Assembly: GCF_014647515.1 (NCBI RefSeq) | Contig: NZ_BMPI01000014.1 | Location: 62,001-126,000 of the forward strand | Source: Dactylosporangium sucinum | Lineage (GTDB): Bacteria; Actinomycetota; Actinomycetes; Mycobacteriales; Micromonosporaceae | Direction of reading: 5' to 3' | DNA length: 64,000 bases | Shown: in pieces, positions 7,465-16,751 of the stretch | Layout of the letters: every line of letters begins with the position of its first letter | Numbering within the stretch: the first letter of the stretch is position 1 | Notes under the pieces: model-generated | The model's database searches: none | The model's input: the letters and a program-made list of their open reading frames with translations, nothing else | What the model was told of the DNA's origin: nothing | Program-made: the position numbers and the translations under genes

Positions 7465-7926
7465 TCAGGCGCGCAGGATCCGCCCGTCGCGCACCTGCAC
7501 GGGGATCTCGGTCAGTCCGCGGGTGGCCGGGCCGCTCAGCCGGGCGCCGTCCTTGATCGCGAACGTCGAGTTGTGCGCCGGGCAGGTCGCCACGCCCTGC
7601 TCCGGCGCCGTGACCTTGACGCCCTTGTGCGGGCAGGCCGCGTCGTACGCCTTGAAGACGCCCGTCTCCGGCTGCACCACGAGCACGCCGTCGACGACGG
7701 TGCCGCCGCCGACGGGCACGGCCGAGACGTCGGCGAGCGCCGCCGCCGCGGGCGCCGTCGAAGCGCCCGAAGCAGCGCCCGAAGCGGCGCCCGAAGCGGC
7801 GCCCGCGGGAGCGTCCGAAGCAGGGGGCGACGATGGCGGGGTGGCCGCCGGGGCCGACGAACACGCCGTCAGGAATCCGGTCGCGCCGAGGCCGGCGAGC
7901 AGCGCGCGGCGGCTCGGGCACCACAT
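7465..7926 (-). CDS. Rieske [2Fe-2S] lipoprotein
   Basis: This 153-residue protein is exported. The N-terminus has a twin-arginine-like SRRALLAGLGATGFL ending in the lipobox TACSS, so it should be a Tat-exported lipoprotein. A low-complexity Ala/Ser/Gly linker with AASG repeats spans residues about 30-60. The C-terminal Rieske domain has the two cluster motifs CPHKG and CPAHNSTF. Such small Rieske lipoproteins act as electron carriers outside the membrane; the partner is not evident. It is divergent from the AraC-type regulator. Confidence 0.88.
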   Translation of the reverse strand: MWCPSRRALLAGLGATGFLTACSSAPAATPPSSPPASDAPAGAASGAASGAASGASTAPAAAALADVSAVPVGGGTVVDGVLVVQPETGVFKAYDAACPHKGVKVTAPEQGVATCPAHNSTFAIKDGARLSGPATRGLTEIPVQVRDGRILRA

Positions 7927-8110
7927 CGGTCGATCGTCCACAGTGTCCTCCGTTGCCGAAGTCGGGGGAACCGAGCATGCGGACGGCCGCGCCGCCGCCG
8001 CAACGAAACCGGCCGGTAACCGGGCCCGGCCGCGTGCCGCCGGTGAAAGTTCCGCATTGACCGGCGTGCATGTCCGCCATACTGTAAGGAAACTTAACGG
8101 AAGGTGTCCA

Positions 8111-8959
8111 GTGTTCCCCCGCCACGAGTTGGAGGTGCCCGACCCCGCGCCGCTGCCGTTCGCGATCGGGTCGTTCGACTGGTTCGGGCCGATGGCGCGC
8201 GCCGCGTTCCCGCACCGGCACGCGTTCCACGAGATCGTGTACCTCACCCGCGGCACCGGCGTGCACGTGGTCGACCTCGAGGCGCACCCGCTGCGCCCGC
8301 CGCAGCTGTTCGTCGTGCGGCCCGGGCAGGTGCACCACTGGCAGGACGCCGGCGGCGTGGACGGGTGGGTGCTCGTGTTCACCGACGACGCCTACCCCGA
8401 CGCCGCCCGCACGCTGCCCGGGCCGGCCGTCCTGCGGCCCGGCCCCGCGCAGGCCCGCCGGTTCGAGGCGCTGCTCGCCACGATGACCGAGGAGTACCAC
8501 CTGCGCCCGGCCGGGTTCGCCGAGGTGCTCCCCGCCCTGCTGCACGTGCTCGTCCTGCAGGCCCGCCGGCTCGACGGCGCCGATGCGGGCTCCAGGGGTA
8601 CCACCGCGGCGGCAAGGATCGCCGAGGACTTCGGCCGGCTGCTGGCCCGTCCCGTCCTCGCCGACGCAACCGTCCAGGCGTTCGCCGCCCGCCTGGGGGT
8701 GTCGACCAGCCACCTCACCGAGGCCGTGAAGGCGTCGACCGGCGAGCCGCCCGGCCGGCTGATCCGCCGCGCGCAGGCCCTGGAGGCCCGGCGGCTGCTC
8801 GCCCGCACCTCGCTGACCGTCGCGCAGGTGGCCCGCGCGGTCGGCTTCGCGGATCCGGCGTACTTCTGCCGCTTCTTCCGCCGCGAGGTGGGCGTGACGC
8901 CGGGCCGGTACCGCGGAAAACACCATGACGGCGGCGTTGCGTCCATCGACCGGGACTGA
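8111..8959 (+). CDS. AraC-family transcriptional regulator
   Basis: This 282-residue protein has an N-terminal cupin-like AraC ligand domain (HRHAFHEIVYLTRGTG, then VVRPGQVHHW) and two C-terminal HTH motifs (VQAFAARLGVSTSHLTEAVK and SLTVAQVARAVGFADPAYFC, the second followed by RFFRREVGVTPGRYR). The GTG at 8111 gives the expected domain length. It is divergent from the Rieske lipoprotein (185-bp spacer) and upstream of the secreted dioxygenase gene, so either could be its target. Confidence 0.87.
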   Translation: MFPRHELEVPDPAPLPFAIGSFDWFGPMARAAFPHRHAFHEIVYLTRGTGVHVVDLEAHPLRPPQLFVVRPGQVHHWQDAGGVDGWVLVFTDDAYPDAARTLPGPAVLRPGPAQARRFEALLATMTEEYHLRPAGFAEVLPALLHVLVLQARRLDGADAGSRGTTAAARIAEDFGRLLARPVLADATVQAFAARLGVSTSHLTEAVKASTGEPPGRLIRRAQALEARRLLARTSLTVAQVARAVGFADPAYFCRFFRREVGVTPGRYRGKHHDGGVASIDRD

Positions 8960-9014
8960 TGACGGGCCGTACGGTCGGCGTCCGGGAGACCCCCGCAGTC
9001 CTATTGGAGGCCGC

Positions 9015-9794
9015 ATGACCCCGCAGCCGCACGGCTTCACCCGCAAGCAACTGCTCCGCGCCGCGCTCGTCGCGGCACCGGCGCCGCTGCTGCTCGCCGC
9101 CGTTCCCGCCGCGTCGTCGGTACCGCTGCATCCGACGCCGATGTGCGACGATGGCGACGACGAGACGCCACCCCAGATCGAGGGCCCGTACTTCAAGCCC
9201 AACTCCCCGCTGCGCACGGCGATCGCGACCGGCCTGCCGGGCACGGCCCTCACGGTCAGCGGTTACGTCTTCGGTACCGCGTGCCAGCCCATCGCCGGCG
9301 CCCTGCTGGACTTCTGGCAGGCCGACACCAACGGCGCCTACGACAACGTGGGCTTCCGGCTGCGCGGCCACCAGTTCACCGACGCGACCGGCGCCTACCG
9401 GCTCACGACGATCGTCCCGGGCCTGTACCCCGGGCGCACGCGGCACATCCACGTGAAGGTCCAGGCGCCGAACCGGCCGATCCTGACCACGCAGCTGTAC
9501 TTCCCGGGCGAGCCGCGCAACTCGACCGACACGCTGTACGACCCGCGGCTGCTCATGACCGTCCGCCCGGGCCAGGCGTCGTTCGACTTCGTCCTGGACG
9601 TGCCGGGCGTACCGCCGACGACGCCCCCGTCGACACCGCCGTCGACGCCCGGGGGTACCTGGGCGCCCGGGGTCGCGTATGCGGTGGGCGCGCAGGTCAC
9701 CTACGGCGGGGTCGCCTACCGGTGCCTGCAGGCCCACACGTCGATGACCGGCTGGGAGCCGCCGAACGTCCCCGCGCTCTGGCAGCGGAGCTGA
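9015..9794 (+). CDS. Secreted intradiol dioxygenase-like protein with chitin/cellulose-binding module
   Basis: This 259-residue protein begins at ATG 9015 behind a perfect GGAGG. Residues 1-35 are a signal peptide (RKQLLRAALVAAPAPLLLAA). Residues 50-200 are an intradiol ring-cleavage dioxygenase domain: IEGPYFKPNSPLR, DFWQADTNGAYDN (first Tyr ligand), then YPGRTRHIHVKV, which supplies the second Tyr and the two His ligands of Fe(III). A Thr/Pro linker follows, and residues 215-259 resemble a CBM5/12 module (WAPGVAYAVGAQVTYGGVAY, then LQAHTS). The layout suggests oxidation of lignin- or humus-derived catechols while bound to polysaccharide. Confidence 0.85.
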   Translation: MTPQPHGFTRKQLLRAALVAAPAPLLLAAVPAASSVPLHPTPMCDDGDDETPPQIEGPYFKPNSPLRTAIATGLPGTALTVSGYVFGTACQPIAGALLDFWQADTNGAYDNVGFRLRGHQFTDATGAYRLTTIVPGLYPGRTRHIHVKVQAPNRPILTTQLYFPGEPRNSTDTLYDPRLLMTVRPGQASFDFVLDVPGVPPTTPPSTPPSTPGGTWAPGVAYAVGAQVTYGGVAYRCLQAHTSMTGWEPPNVPALWQRS

Positions 9795-10223
9795 CTACTT
9801 GAAGTCGTCCGGGGTGAAGTCACGGGGCTCGACGAGCACCAGCCAGTTGCCGGTGTTGTCGCGCATCACGGCCTCCACCCCGTACGGCCGCTCGGCCGGC
9901 TCCTGCAGGAACGTCACGCCCTTGGCGCTGAGCTCCTCGAAGGTCTTGCGGCAGTCGTCGACGCTCAGGCCGAGGCCGCCCATCGACCCCTTCTCCAGCT
10001 GGCGGCGCACGAACGCGGCCGCGTCCTCGTCGAGCGGCGGGCCGGGCGTCATGAGGGTCACCTCCAGCTCGGGCTGGCTGGGGTGACGCAGGGTCACCCA
10101 GCGGAAGCCCTCACCCATGGTGACGTCGGTGCCGGGGGCGAAGCCGAGCACGTCGACGTAGAAGTCGCGGGTGGCGTCCTGGTCGAGGCAGTACACGGTG
10201 ACGAGCGAGATGTTGGTAATCAC
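9795..10223 (-). CDS. VOC (glyoxalase/bleomycin-resistance) family protein
   Basis: This 142-residue protein is of normal VOC length, with two beta-alpha-beta-beta-beta units: CLDQDATRDFYVDVLGF in the first and DNTGNWLVLVEPRDF, with the C-terminal metal-site Glu, in the second. The family includes glyoxalases, dioxygenases and antibiotic-binding proteins; the substrate is unknown. The GTG start at 10223 overlaps the TGA of the AraC-like gene upstream, so both are translated together, a common AraC plus VOC pairing. Confidence 0.85.
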   Translation of the reverse strand: MITNISLVTVYCLDQDATRDFYVDVLGFAPGTDVTMGEGFRWVTLRHPSQPELEVTLMTPGPPLDEDAAAFVRRQLEKGSMGGLGLSVDDCRKTFEELSAKGVTFLQEPAERPYGVEAVMRDNTGNWLVLVEPRDFTPDDFK

Positions 10224-10681
10224 GGGCCTGAGGTTACGGTCCGTGTTCCGCTCGGCGCTTCTCCAGAATTGCTTTCCGGTGTTCGCAGCACCCCGCACAT
10301 GAACAGCCAGCAGCCCGGGACGTGCGCGGTGCCCTTCTGGGCCCAGCGGTCGCGATACGCCACCGGGCTCTCCCCCACCAGCCGGGTGAACCGGGTCGAG
10401 AACGACCCGAGGCTGGTGAAGCCGACCAGCATGCAGATCTCGGTGACCGTCAGGTTGGCCGAGCGCAGCAGGTCCTGCGCCCGCTCGATCCGGCGGCGGG
10501 TCAGATAGCGCATCGGCGTCTCGCCGTAGGTCGCCTCGAAGCAGCGCACGAAGTGGTACTTCGAAACCGCCGCCACCGCGGCAACCTGGTCGAGGTCCAG
10601 TTGCGTCTGGTAGTTGCGGTCGATGTGGTCGCGGGCCCGCCGCAGGTGCGCGAGCAGCGCCACGGGCACCTGCCTGGTCAC
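10220..10681 (-). CDS. AraC-family regulator lacking a ligand domain
   Basis: This 153-residue protein is essentially the AraC DNA-binding domain alone: HIDRNYQTQLDLDQVAAVAA, KYHFVRCFEATYGETPMRYL, then LTVTEICMLVGFTSLGSFST and FTRLVGESPVAYR. A further 35 residues at the C-terminus have no clear fold. It is the first gene of a two-gene unit with the VOC protein, whose start overlaps its stop, suggesting it controls that gene. Confidence 0.86.
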   Translation of the reverse strand: MTRQVPVALLAHLRRARDHIDRNYQTQLDLDQVAAVAAVSKYHFVRCFEATYGETPMRYLTRRRIERAQDLLRSANLTVTEICMLVGFTSLGSFSTRFTRLVGESPVAYRDRWAQKGTAHVPGCWLFMCGVLRTPESNSGEAPSGTRTVTSGP

Positions 10682-10779
10682 CCCGCCACTCTACGACCGC
10701 CACGGACCGTCGCGGAGTTTCACTTCCGGGTGGACCTCCGCTAGCGTGGCCCGGCGGATCGACGAAAGGGTGTTGCCCA

Positions 10780-11628
10780 GTGACCCGACGCCAGACCCGC
10801 CAGACCGCGGCCGGGCTGCTGGTCGTGGCCGTGCTGGTACTGCTCGGTGCGTCCGGCCGCCACGACGGTGGGCCTGCCACCAGCCGGTCGGCGATGCCGT
10901 CGGCGGCCGCGCAGCCGTCGCCGGAGCCGTCCGCCGCGCCGCCGAGCCCGTCACCGACCGTGGCGGCGCCGCCGTCGACGGCGGGCGGGGTCGCGCCCGG
11001 CCCCGGCAAGGGCGTGGCCGGCTCGCTCACCCACACGGGCACCCAGGCGGTGGCGCTGACCTTCGACGACGGCCCCGACCCGGTGAACACCCCGCGGATC
11101 CTGCAGGTGCTGCGGGAGCACCACGTGAAGGCGACGTTCTGCATGGTCGGCTTCCGCGTCCGCGACCACCCGGAGCTGGTGCGCCAGATCGCCGCCGACG
11201 GTCACACGCTGTGCAACCACTCGTGGCAGCACCTGCTGAACCTGGCCAAGCGGGAGCCCGGGTACATCGACTGGGACCTCAGGCACACCAACGACATGAT
11301 CCACGCGGCGGTCGGCCCGGACGTGCCGGTGCGGTACTTCCGGGCCCCGGGCGGCAACTTCACGCCGGAGCTGGTCGCCAAGGCGAAGTCGCTCGGCATG
11401 GAGTCGATCTACTGGGACGTCGACCCGCAGGACTGGAACCACAAGCCGGACGCCAACGCCCAGGCGCACATCGCCCGGGTCGTGCGCGACGTCCAGCGCC
11501 ACGTCCGCCCGGGCTCGATCGTGCTGTCGCACGACAACGGCCAGCCCGACACGATCGTCGTCTACCAGCGCCTGCTGCCGTGGCTGACCCAGCGCTTCGC
11601 CCTGGAGCCGCTCCCCTGCGCGACCTAG
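10780..11628 (+). CDS. Secreted polysaccharide deacetylase (NodB domain)
   Basis: This is a 282-residue protein. A membrane-anchor or signal helix (AAGLLVVAVLVLLGASG) is followed by a Pro/Ser-rich linker to about residue 75. The NodB domain has motif 1 VALTFDDGPDPVNTPRIL, motif 2 HTLCNHSWQH (metal-binding His pair), motif 3 RYFRAPGGNF, and the later WDVDPQDW and IVLSHDNG. These enzymes remove N-acetyl groups from peptidoglycan or chitin outside the cell. It is monocistronic, starts with GTG and is followed by a strong inverted repeat. Confidence 0.9.
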   Translation: MTRRQTRQTAAGLLVVAVLVLLGASGRHDGGPATSRSAMPSAAAQPSPEPSAAPPSPSPTVAAPPSTAGGVAPGPGKGVAGSLTHTGTQAVALTFDDGPDPVNTPRILQVLREHHVKATFCMVGFRVRDHPELVRQIAADGHTLCNHSWQHLLNLAKREPGYIDWDLRHTNDMIHAAVGPDVPVRYFRAPGGNFTPELVAKAKSLGMESIYWDVDPQDWNHKPDANAQAHIARVVRDVQRHVRPGSIVLSHDNGQPDTIVVYQRLLPWLTQRFALEPLPCAT

Positions 11629-11677
11629 TCCCTCGTCTACGCCCGCGCTCTGCTGGCCGGCGCCGCACCCGGCCGCC

Positions 11678-11733
11678 CATGATCCATGGAGACTTCTGGC
11701 TGCCATGGCGACCAGAACTCTCCATGGATCATG
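11678..11733. repeat. Near-perfect inverted repeat, 22-bp arms
   Basis: Arms 11678-11699 and 11712-11733 are complementary except for one position; the 12-bp spacer contains GCCATGGC. Three CCATGG palindromes are nested in the structure. It lies between the deacetylase stop and the truncated metallophosphoesterase, 50 bp after the former, so it could be a bidirectional terminator or a mobile palindromic unit. Confidence 0.75.
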
Positions 11734-11742
11734 AATCCGGGC

Positions 11743-11928
11743 TCAACGCCGCGGTGTTGCCGGCAGCTCGTCGAGCAGCGACGCCGTCATCCAGTCGCCG
11801 GCGTGCACCACGAGGTCGGCGGCCGACACCAGCGGCCACAGCACCGGCGGGAACGTGGAGCGCGGGGCGTGGGTGTCCGACAGCAGCACCAGGCGCGCGG
11901 CGAACCAGCCTAGTAGAGTCTGGGCCAT
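11743..11928 (-). pseudogene. Metallophosphoesterase N-terminal fragment
   Basis: A 61-codon frame encodes the start of a calcineurin-like (YfcE-type) phosphoesterase: RLVLLSDTHAPR carries the metal-binding DTH and DLVVHAGDW the second metal site. The frame stops at 11743 and nothing further of the domain (the GNH and GHTH motifs) follows; the break is 10 bp from the inverted repeat. The true start may be the GTG at 11889 rather than the ATG at 11928, which overlaps the fdhA start on the other strand. It is divergent from fdhA. Confidence 0.6.
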
Positions 11929-14900
11929 GGAGTGGCTGCGGCGCTGGCCGGTCTACCGGCAGCTGACCGGCGCCGACCCGACCGGGCGCGGCGAGGCGGT
12001 GCGGTCGGCGCGGACCGACGCGCTGGTCGCGCGCACGGTGCAGGCCGACTCCGTGGCCCGGTCGGTGTGCCCCTACTGCGCCGTCGGGTGCGGGCAGCAG
12101 GTCTTCGTCAAGGATGGCAAGGTCACCCAGATCGAGGGAGACCCCGACAGCCCGATCTCGCGCGGGCGGCTGTGCCCCAAGGGCTCGGCCAGCAAGAGCC
12201 TGGTGACCAGCCCGCTGCGGCAGACGAAAGTGCGGTATCGGCGACCGTATGCCACCGAGTGGGAGGACCTGGACCTCGACGTCGCCCTCGACATGATCGC
12301 CGATCGGGTGGTCGAGGCCCGGGAGGAGACCTGGGAGCAGCGCGACGACGAGGGGCGGCCGCTCAACCGCACGCTCGGCATCGCCAGCCTGGGTGGGGCG
12401 ACCCTCGACAACGAGGAAAACTACCTCATCAAGAAGCTGTTCACGGCGGTCGGCGCCCTGCAGATCGAGAACCAGGCGCGCATTTGACACTCCGCCACCG
12501 TCCCCGGTCTGGGGACCAGCTTCGGTCGCGGCGGCGCCACGGGGTTCCAGCAGGACCTGGCGAACGCTGACTGCATCGTGATCCAGGGCTCGAACATGGC
12601 CGAGGCGCACCCGGTCGGCTTCCAGTGGGTGATGGAGGCCAAGCAGCGGGGTGCGACGGTCATTCACGTCGACCCCCGGTTCACCCGCACCAGCGCCGCC
12701 GCCGACATGTTCGTGCCGATCCGGGCCGGGTCGGACATCGCGTTCCTCGGCGGTGTGGTCAACCACATCCTGAGCAACGAGCTCGACTTCCGCGAGTACG
12801 TCGTCGCGTACACGAACGCGGCCACGATCGTGGGCGAGGACTTCCGCGACACCGAGGACCTCGACGGGCTGTTCTCCGGCTTCGACCCGCAGACGGGCGC
12901 CTACGACTCGACGAGCTGGCAGTACGCGGGGCACGACAGCGGCGAGCACACGCACGCGCACCGGGAGACCGCGGCGGCGATGCAGCACGAGTCGCACGGC
13001 CCGCCGATCCCGGCGCGGACCGAGCGGGACGAGACCCTGCGGCACCCCCGGTGCGTGTACCAGATCCTGAGGCGGCACTTCGCGCGGTACACCCCGGAAA
13101 TGGTCGAAGCGACCTGCGGCGTCCCGCAGGAGCAGTTCGCCCGGGTGTGCGAGGCGTGGACGCGCAACTCGGGCCGCGAGCGCACGACCGCGCTGGTGTA
13201 CTCGGTGGGCTGGACGCAGCACTCGGTCGGGGTGCAGTACATCCGGACCGGCGCGATCATCCAGCTCCTGCTCGGCAACATGGGCCGGCCCGGGGGCGGC
13301 ATCATGGCCCTGCGCGGCCACGCCAGCATCCAGGGCTCGACCGACATCCCGACGCTGTTCAACCTGCTGCCGGGGTACCTGCCGATGCCGCACCACGAGC
13401 AGCACGAGACGTTCGGCCAGTGGGTCGACGCGATCCGCCACCCCGGGCAGAAGGGCTTCTGGGGCGGCGCGAAGGCGTTCGCGGTGAGCCTGCTCAAGGC
13501 GTACTTCGGGGACGCCGCGACCGCGGACAACGACTGGTGCTACGGCCACCTGCCCCGGCTGACCGGCGACCACGGCACCTACCGGACCGTGCTGGACATG
13601 ATCGACGGGAAGGTCAAGGGCTACTTCCTGCTCGGGCAGAACCCGGCCGTCGGCTCGGCGCACGGCCGGGCGCAGCGGCTCGGCATGGCCAAGCTCGACT
13701 GGCTCGTCGTCCGCGACCTCTACATGATCGAGTCGGCGACGTTCTGGAAGGACTCCCCCGAGGTCGAGTCCGGCGAGATCGTGCCCGAGGAGTGCGCGAC
13801 CGAGGTGTTCTTCCTGCCCGCCGCCTCCCACGTGGAGAAGGAGGGCACGTTCACGCAGACCCAGCGGCTGCTGCAGTGGCGGGAGAAGGCCGTCGACCCG
13901 CCGGGTGACTGCCGCTCCGAGCTGTGGTTCTTCTACCACCTCGGCCGCCTCGTCAAGCAGCGCCTCGCCGGGTCGACCGATCCGAAGCACCAGGCCGTGC
14001 ACGACCTGGCCTGGGACTATCCTGTCGAAGGCGCCCACGACGAGCCTTCCGCATCGGCGGTACTGCGGGAGATCAACGGCTTCGACGTGGCCACCGGCGA
14101 CCCGATGCCCGGCTTCACCGCCCTCAAGGACGACGGGTCCACCGCCTGCGGCTGCTGGATCTACTCCGGGGTGTACGCCGACGGGGTGAACCAGGCGGCC
14201 CGCCGCAAGCCCCGCACGGAGCAGAGCAGCGTCGCGCCCGAGTGGGGCTGGGCCTGGCCGGCGAACCGCCGGATGCTGTACAACCGCGCCTCGGCCGACC
14301 CCGAGGGCCGCCCCTGGAGCGAACGCAAGCGGTACGTCTACTGGGACCCGGAGCGGGGCGAGTGGACCGGCCCGGACGTGCCGGACTTCGAGCGGACGAA
14401 GCCGCCGTCGTACCGGCCGCCGGACGGCGCCAGCGGCCCGGCCGCGATCGCCGGGGACGACCCGTTCATCATGCAGGGCGACGGGAAGGGGTGGCTGTTC
14501 GTGCCGAGCGGGCTGGTCGACGGGCCGCTGCCGGCCCACTATGAGCCGGCCGAGTCGCCGGTCGCCAACCCGCTGTACCGGCAGCAGGCGAACCCGGCCC
14601 GCAAGCAGTACCGGCGGCCCGACAACCCGGTGCACCCGGTCGGGAGCGGCGTCTTCCCGTACGTCTTCACCACCAGCCGCCTCACCGAGCACCACACCGC
14701 CGGCGGGATGAGCCGCACCCTCGACTACCTGGCCGAGCTGCAGCCGGCGATGTTCGTCGAGGTGTCCCCGGCGCTGGCCGCCGAGCGGGGCCTGGAGCAC
14801 CTCGGCTGGGCCCACGTCGTCACCGGCCGGGCCTGCGTCGAGGCCCGGGTGCTGGTCACCGAGCGGCTGCGCCCCCTGCGGGTCGAGGGCCGCCCGGTGC

Positions 14901-15106
14901 ACCAGGTGTGGCTGCCGTACCACTGGGGCGGCTCCGGCCTGACCACCGGCGACTCGGCGAACGACCTCATCGGCGTCACCCTCGACCCCAACGTGCTGAT
15001 CCAGGAGAGCAAGGTGGGCACCTGCGACATCCGGCCGGGCCGGCGCCCCCGCGGCGCGGCCGTGCGGGCCCTGGTCGAGGACTACGTGCGGCGGGCCGGG
15101 CAATGA
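11927..15106 (+). CDS. fdhA: Selenocysteine-containing formate dehydrogenase catalytic subunit
   Basis: Read through an in-frame TGA at 12485-12487, the gene encodes 1,059 residues with Sec at position 187. Residues 48-83 bind a [4Fe-4S] cluster (CPYCAVGC, then CPKGS), followed by the molybdopterin domains; IENQARI-Sec-HSATVPGL is the classic FDH active site, where Sec ligates Mo or W and takes hydride from formate. The C-terminal MGD-binding domain ends near DIRPGRRPRG. There is no twin-arginine signal at the N-terminus (MEWLRRWPVY), so the enzyme probably faces the cytoplasm. The ATG at 11927 is chosen by family length. The fdhB start overlaps its stop (ATGA). Confidence 0.93.
12485..12516 (+). 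promoter_or_regulatory. SECIS element with recoded UGA
   Basis: The TGA (12485-12487) is followed after 12 nt by a 6-bp stem (12500-12505 with 12511-12516, GTCCCC/GGGGAC) capped by the loop GGTCT (12506-12510). From memory, the Escherichia coli fdhF element has the same GGUCU loop at the same 18-nt distance from the UGA. SelB recognises the G-U of this loop. Confidence 0.88.
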
Positions 15107-15876
15107 CCTCACAACCCGTGGAGCGCGTCGGCTTCTTCACCGACACCAGCGTCTGCATCGGCTGCAAGGCGTGCGAGGTCGCCTGCAAGGAGTGGAACGC
15201 GATCCCGGCCGACGGCCTCGACCTGCTCGGCATGTCGTTCGACAACACCGGCCAGCTCGACGCCAACTCGTGGCGGCACGTCGCGTTCATCGAGCAGCCG
15301 ACCTCCGCGCCGGACGGCGGGATGCGCTGGCTGATGGCCTCCGACGTGTGCAAGCACTGCACGCACGCGGCCTGCCTCGACGTGTGCCCGACCGGTTCGC
15401 TGCTGCGCACCGAGTTCGACACCGTCGTCGTGCAGGCCGACATCTGCAACGGCTGCGGCTACTGCGTGAGCGCCTGCCCGTACGGTGTGATCGCCCGCCG
15501 CGAGGGCGACGGCCGCGTCTGGAAGTGCACGATGTGCTACGACCGGCTCGGCGCGGACCTGCGCCCGGCCTGCGCGACCGCGTGCCCGACCGAGTCGATC
15601 CAGTTCGGGCCGCTCGACGAGCTGCGCGAGCGGGCCGCGGCCCGGCTCGAGGCGCTCGATGACCCGCGGGCCCGCCTCTACGGCCACGACCCCGACGACG
15701 GCGTGGGCGGGCAGGGCGCGTTCTTCCTGCTGCTCGACGAGCCCGAGGTGTACGGCCTGCCGCCCGCCCCGGTCGCCACCACGCGCGACCTGCCGGACAT
15801 GTGGAAGCACGCGGGCCTGGCCGCGCTCACCATGGCGGCGGCCGTCGTGGTGTCGTTCCTGGGAAGGCGCCGATGA
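15103..15876 (+). CDS. fdhB: Formate dehydrogenase iron-sulfur subunit with C-terminal anchor
   Basis: This 257-residue protein carries four [4Fe-4S] cluster motifs: CIGCKACEVACKEWN near the start, CKHCTHAACLDVCPTG, CNGCGYCVSACPYG and CTMC with CATACPTE. It passes electrons from FdhA to the membrane subunit. The last 25 residues (HAGLAALTMAAAVVVSFL) form one membrane helix followed by Arg residues, as in FdnH-type subunits. It overlaps fdhA by 4 bp at its start and the NrfD-type gene by 4 bp at its end, so the three are one operon. Confidence 0.92.
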   Translation: MTSQPVERVGFFTDTSVCIGCKACEVACKEWNAIPADGLDLLGMSFDNTGQLDANSWRHVAFIEQPTSAPDGGMRWLMASDVCKHCTHAACLDVCPTGSLLRTEFDTVVVQADICNGCGYCVSACPYGVIARREGDGRVWKCTMCYDRLGADLRPACATACPTESIQFGPLDELRERAAARLEALDDPRARLYGHDPDDGVGGQGAFFLLLDEPEVYGLPPAPVATTRDLPDMWKHAGLAALTMAAAVVVSFLGRRR

Positions 15877-16745
15877 CCTCGTACTACGGAAGGCCGATCC
15901 TCAAGGCGCCCGTCTGGAAGCACGACATCCCGGCGTACCTCTTCACCGGCGGGCTGGCGGCCGGCAGCGCCCTGCTCGCGGCCGGCGCCGACCTGACCGG
16001 CCGCCCGGTGACCCGGCGCGCGGCGCGGGCGGCCGCCGTCGCCGCGCTCGGCGCCAGCACGTACTTCCTCATCAACGACCTGGGCCGCCCCGAGCGGTTC
16101 CACCACATGCTGCGGGTGGCCAAGCCGACCTCGCCGATGTCGGTCGGCACCTGGCTGCTCAGCGCGTTCGGCGGCGCCGCCGGCCTGGCCGCGACCGCCG
16201 AGCTGCGCCCGCGCAGCCGGTTCGTGCGCGGCGCCGGCCGGGCCGCCGGGCTCGGCGCCGCCGCGCTCGCGCCGGGCCTGGCCACCTACACGGCGGTCCT
16301 GGTCGCCGACACGGCGGTGCCGTCGTGGCACGAGCCCTACCGCGAGCTGCCGTTCGCGTTCGCCGGCAGCGCCCTCGCCAGCGGGGCCGCCGTCGGCCTT
16401 ATCGCCGCCCCGGTGCGGGAGGGCGGCCCGGCCCGGGCGATGGCCGTGGCCGGCGCGGCCCTGGAGGTCGCCGTCACGCACCGGATCGAGACCGGGCACG
16501 GCCTGCTCAGCGAGCCGTTCCGCACCGGCCGGGCGGGCCGGCTGCTGCGGGCGGCCCGGGCCCTGAACCTGGCCGGGGCGGCGGGGGCGCTGCTCGGCCG
16601 GCGCAGCCGGGTGCTGTCGGCGCTGTCGGGGGCGGCGCTGCTGGCCGGCTCGCTCGCCACCCGCTTCGGCATCTTCGAGGCCGGGGTCGAGTCCACGAAG
16701 GACCCGCGGTACGTGGTGGAGCCGCAGCGCGACCCCACCACGTGA
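15873..16745 (+). CDS. NrfD/PsrC-type membrane subunit of formate dehydrogenase
   Basis: This 290-residue polytopic protein has about eight hydrophobic segments. The start MTSYYGRPILKAPVWKHDIP is typical of NrfD-like quinone-reducing subunits, and DLGRPERFHHMLRVAKPTSP is the family's conserved cytoplasmic loop. It would pass electrons from FdhB to menaquinone and contains no haem-binding His pairs of the FdnI type. ATG at 15873 overlaps the fdhB stop. It is the last gene of the operon; the next genes are on the other strand. Confidence 0.86.
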   Translation: MTSYYGRPILKAPVWKHDIPAYLFTGGLAAGSALLAAGADLTGRPVTRRAARAAAVAALGASTYFLINDLGRPERFHHMLRVAKPTSPMSVGTWLLSAFGGAAGLAATAELRPRSRFVRGAGRAAGLGAAALAPGLATYTAVLVADTAVPSWHEPYRELPFAFAGSALASGAAVGLIAAPVREGGPARAMAVAGAALEVAVTHRIETGHGLLSEPFRTGRAGRLLRAARALNLAGAAGALLGRRSRVLSALSGAALLAGSLATRFGIFEAGVESTKDPRYVVEPQRDPTT

Positions 16746-16751
16746 CCGGCG

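Noticed and set aside
12485..12487. TGA in fdhA as a nonsense mutation splitting the gene
   Set aside because: Its position is exactly the Sec residue of formate dehydrogenases, the reading frame continues, a SECIS hairpin follows, and selD is nearby.
11729..15112. 1,127-codon open frame antisense to fdhA
   Set aside because: It is rich in Arg/Gly/Val/His shadow composition, has no recognisable domains, and lies opposite a gene with unmistakable formate dehydrogenase motifs. High GC suppresses stops on the antisense strand.
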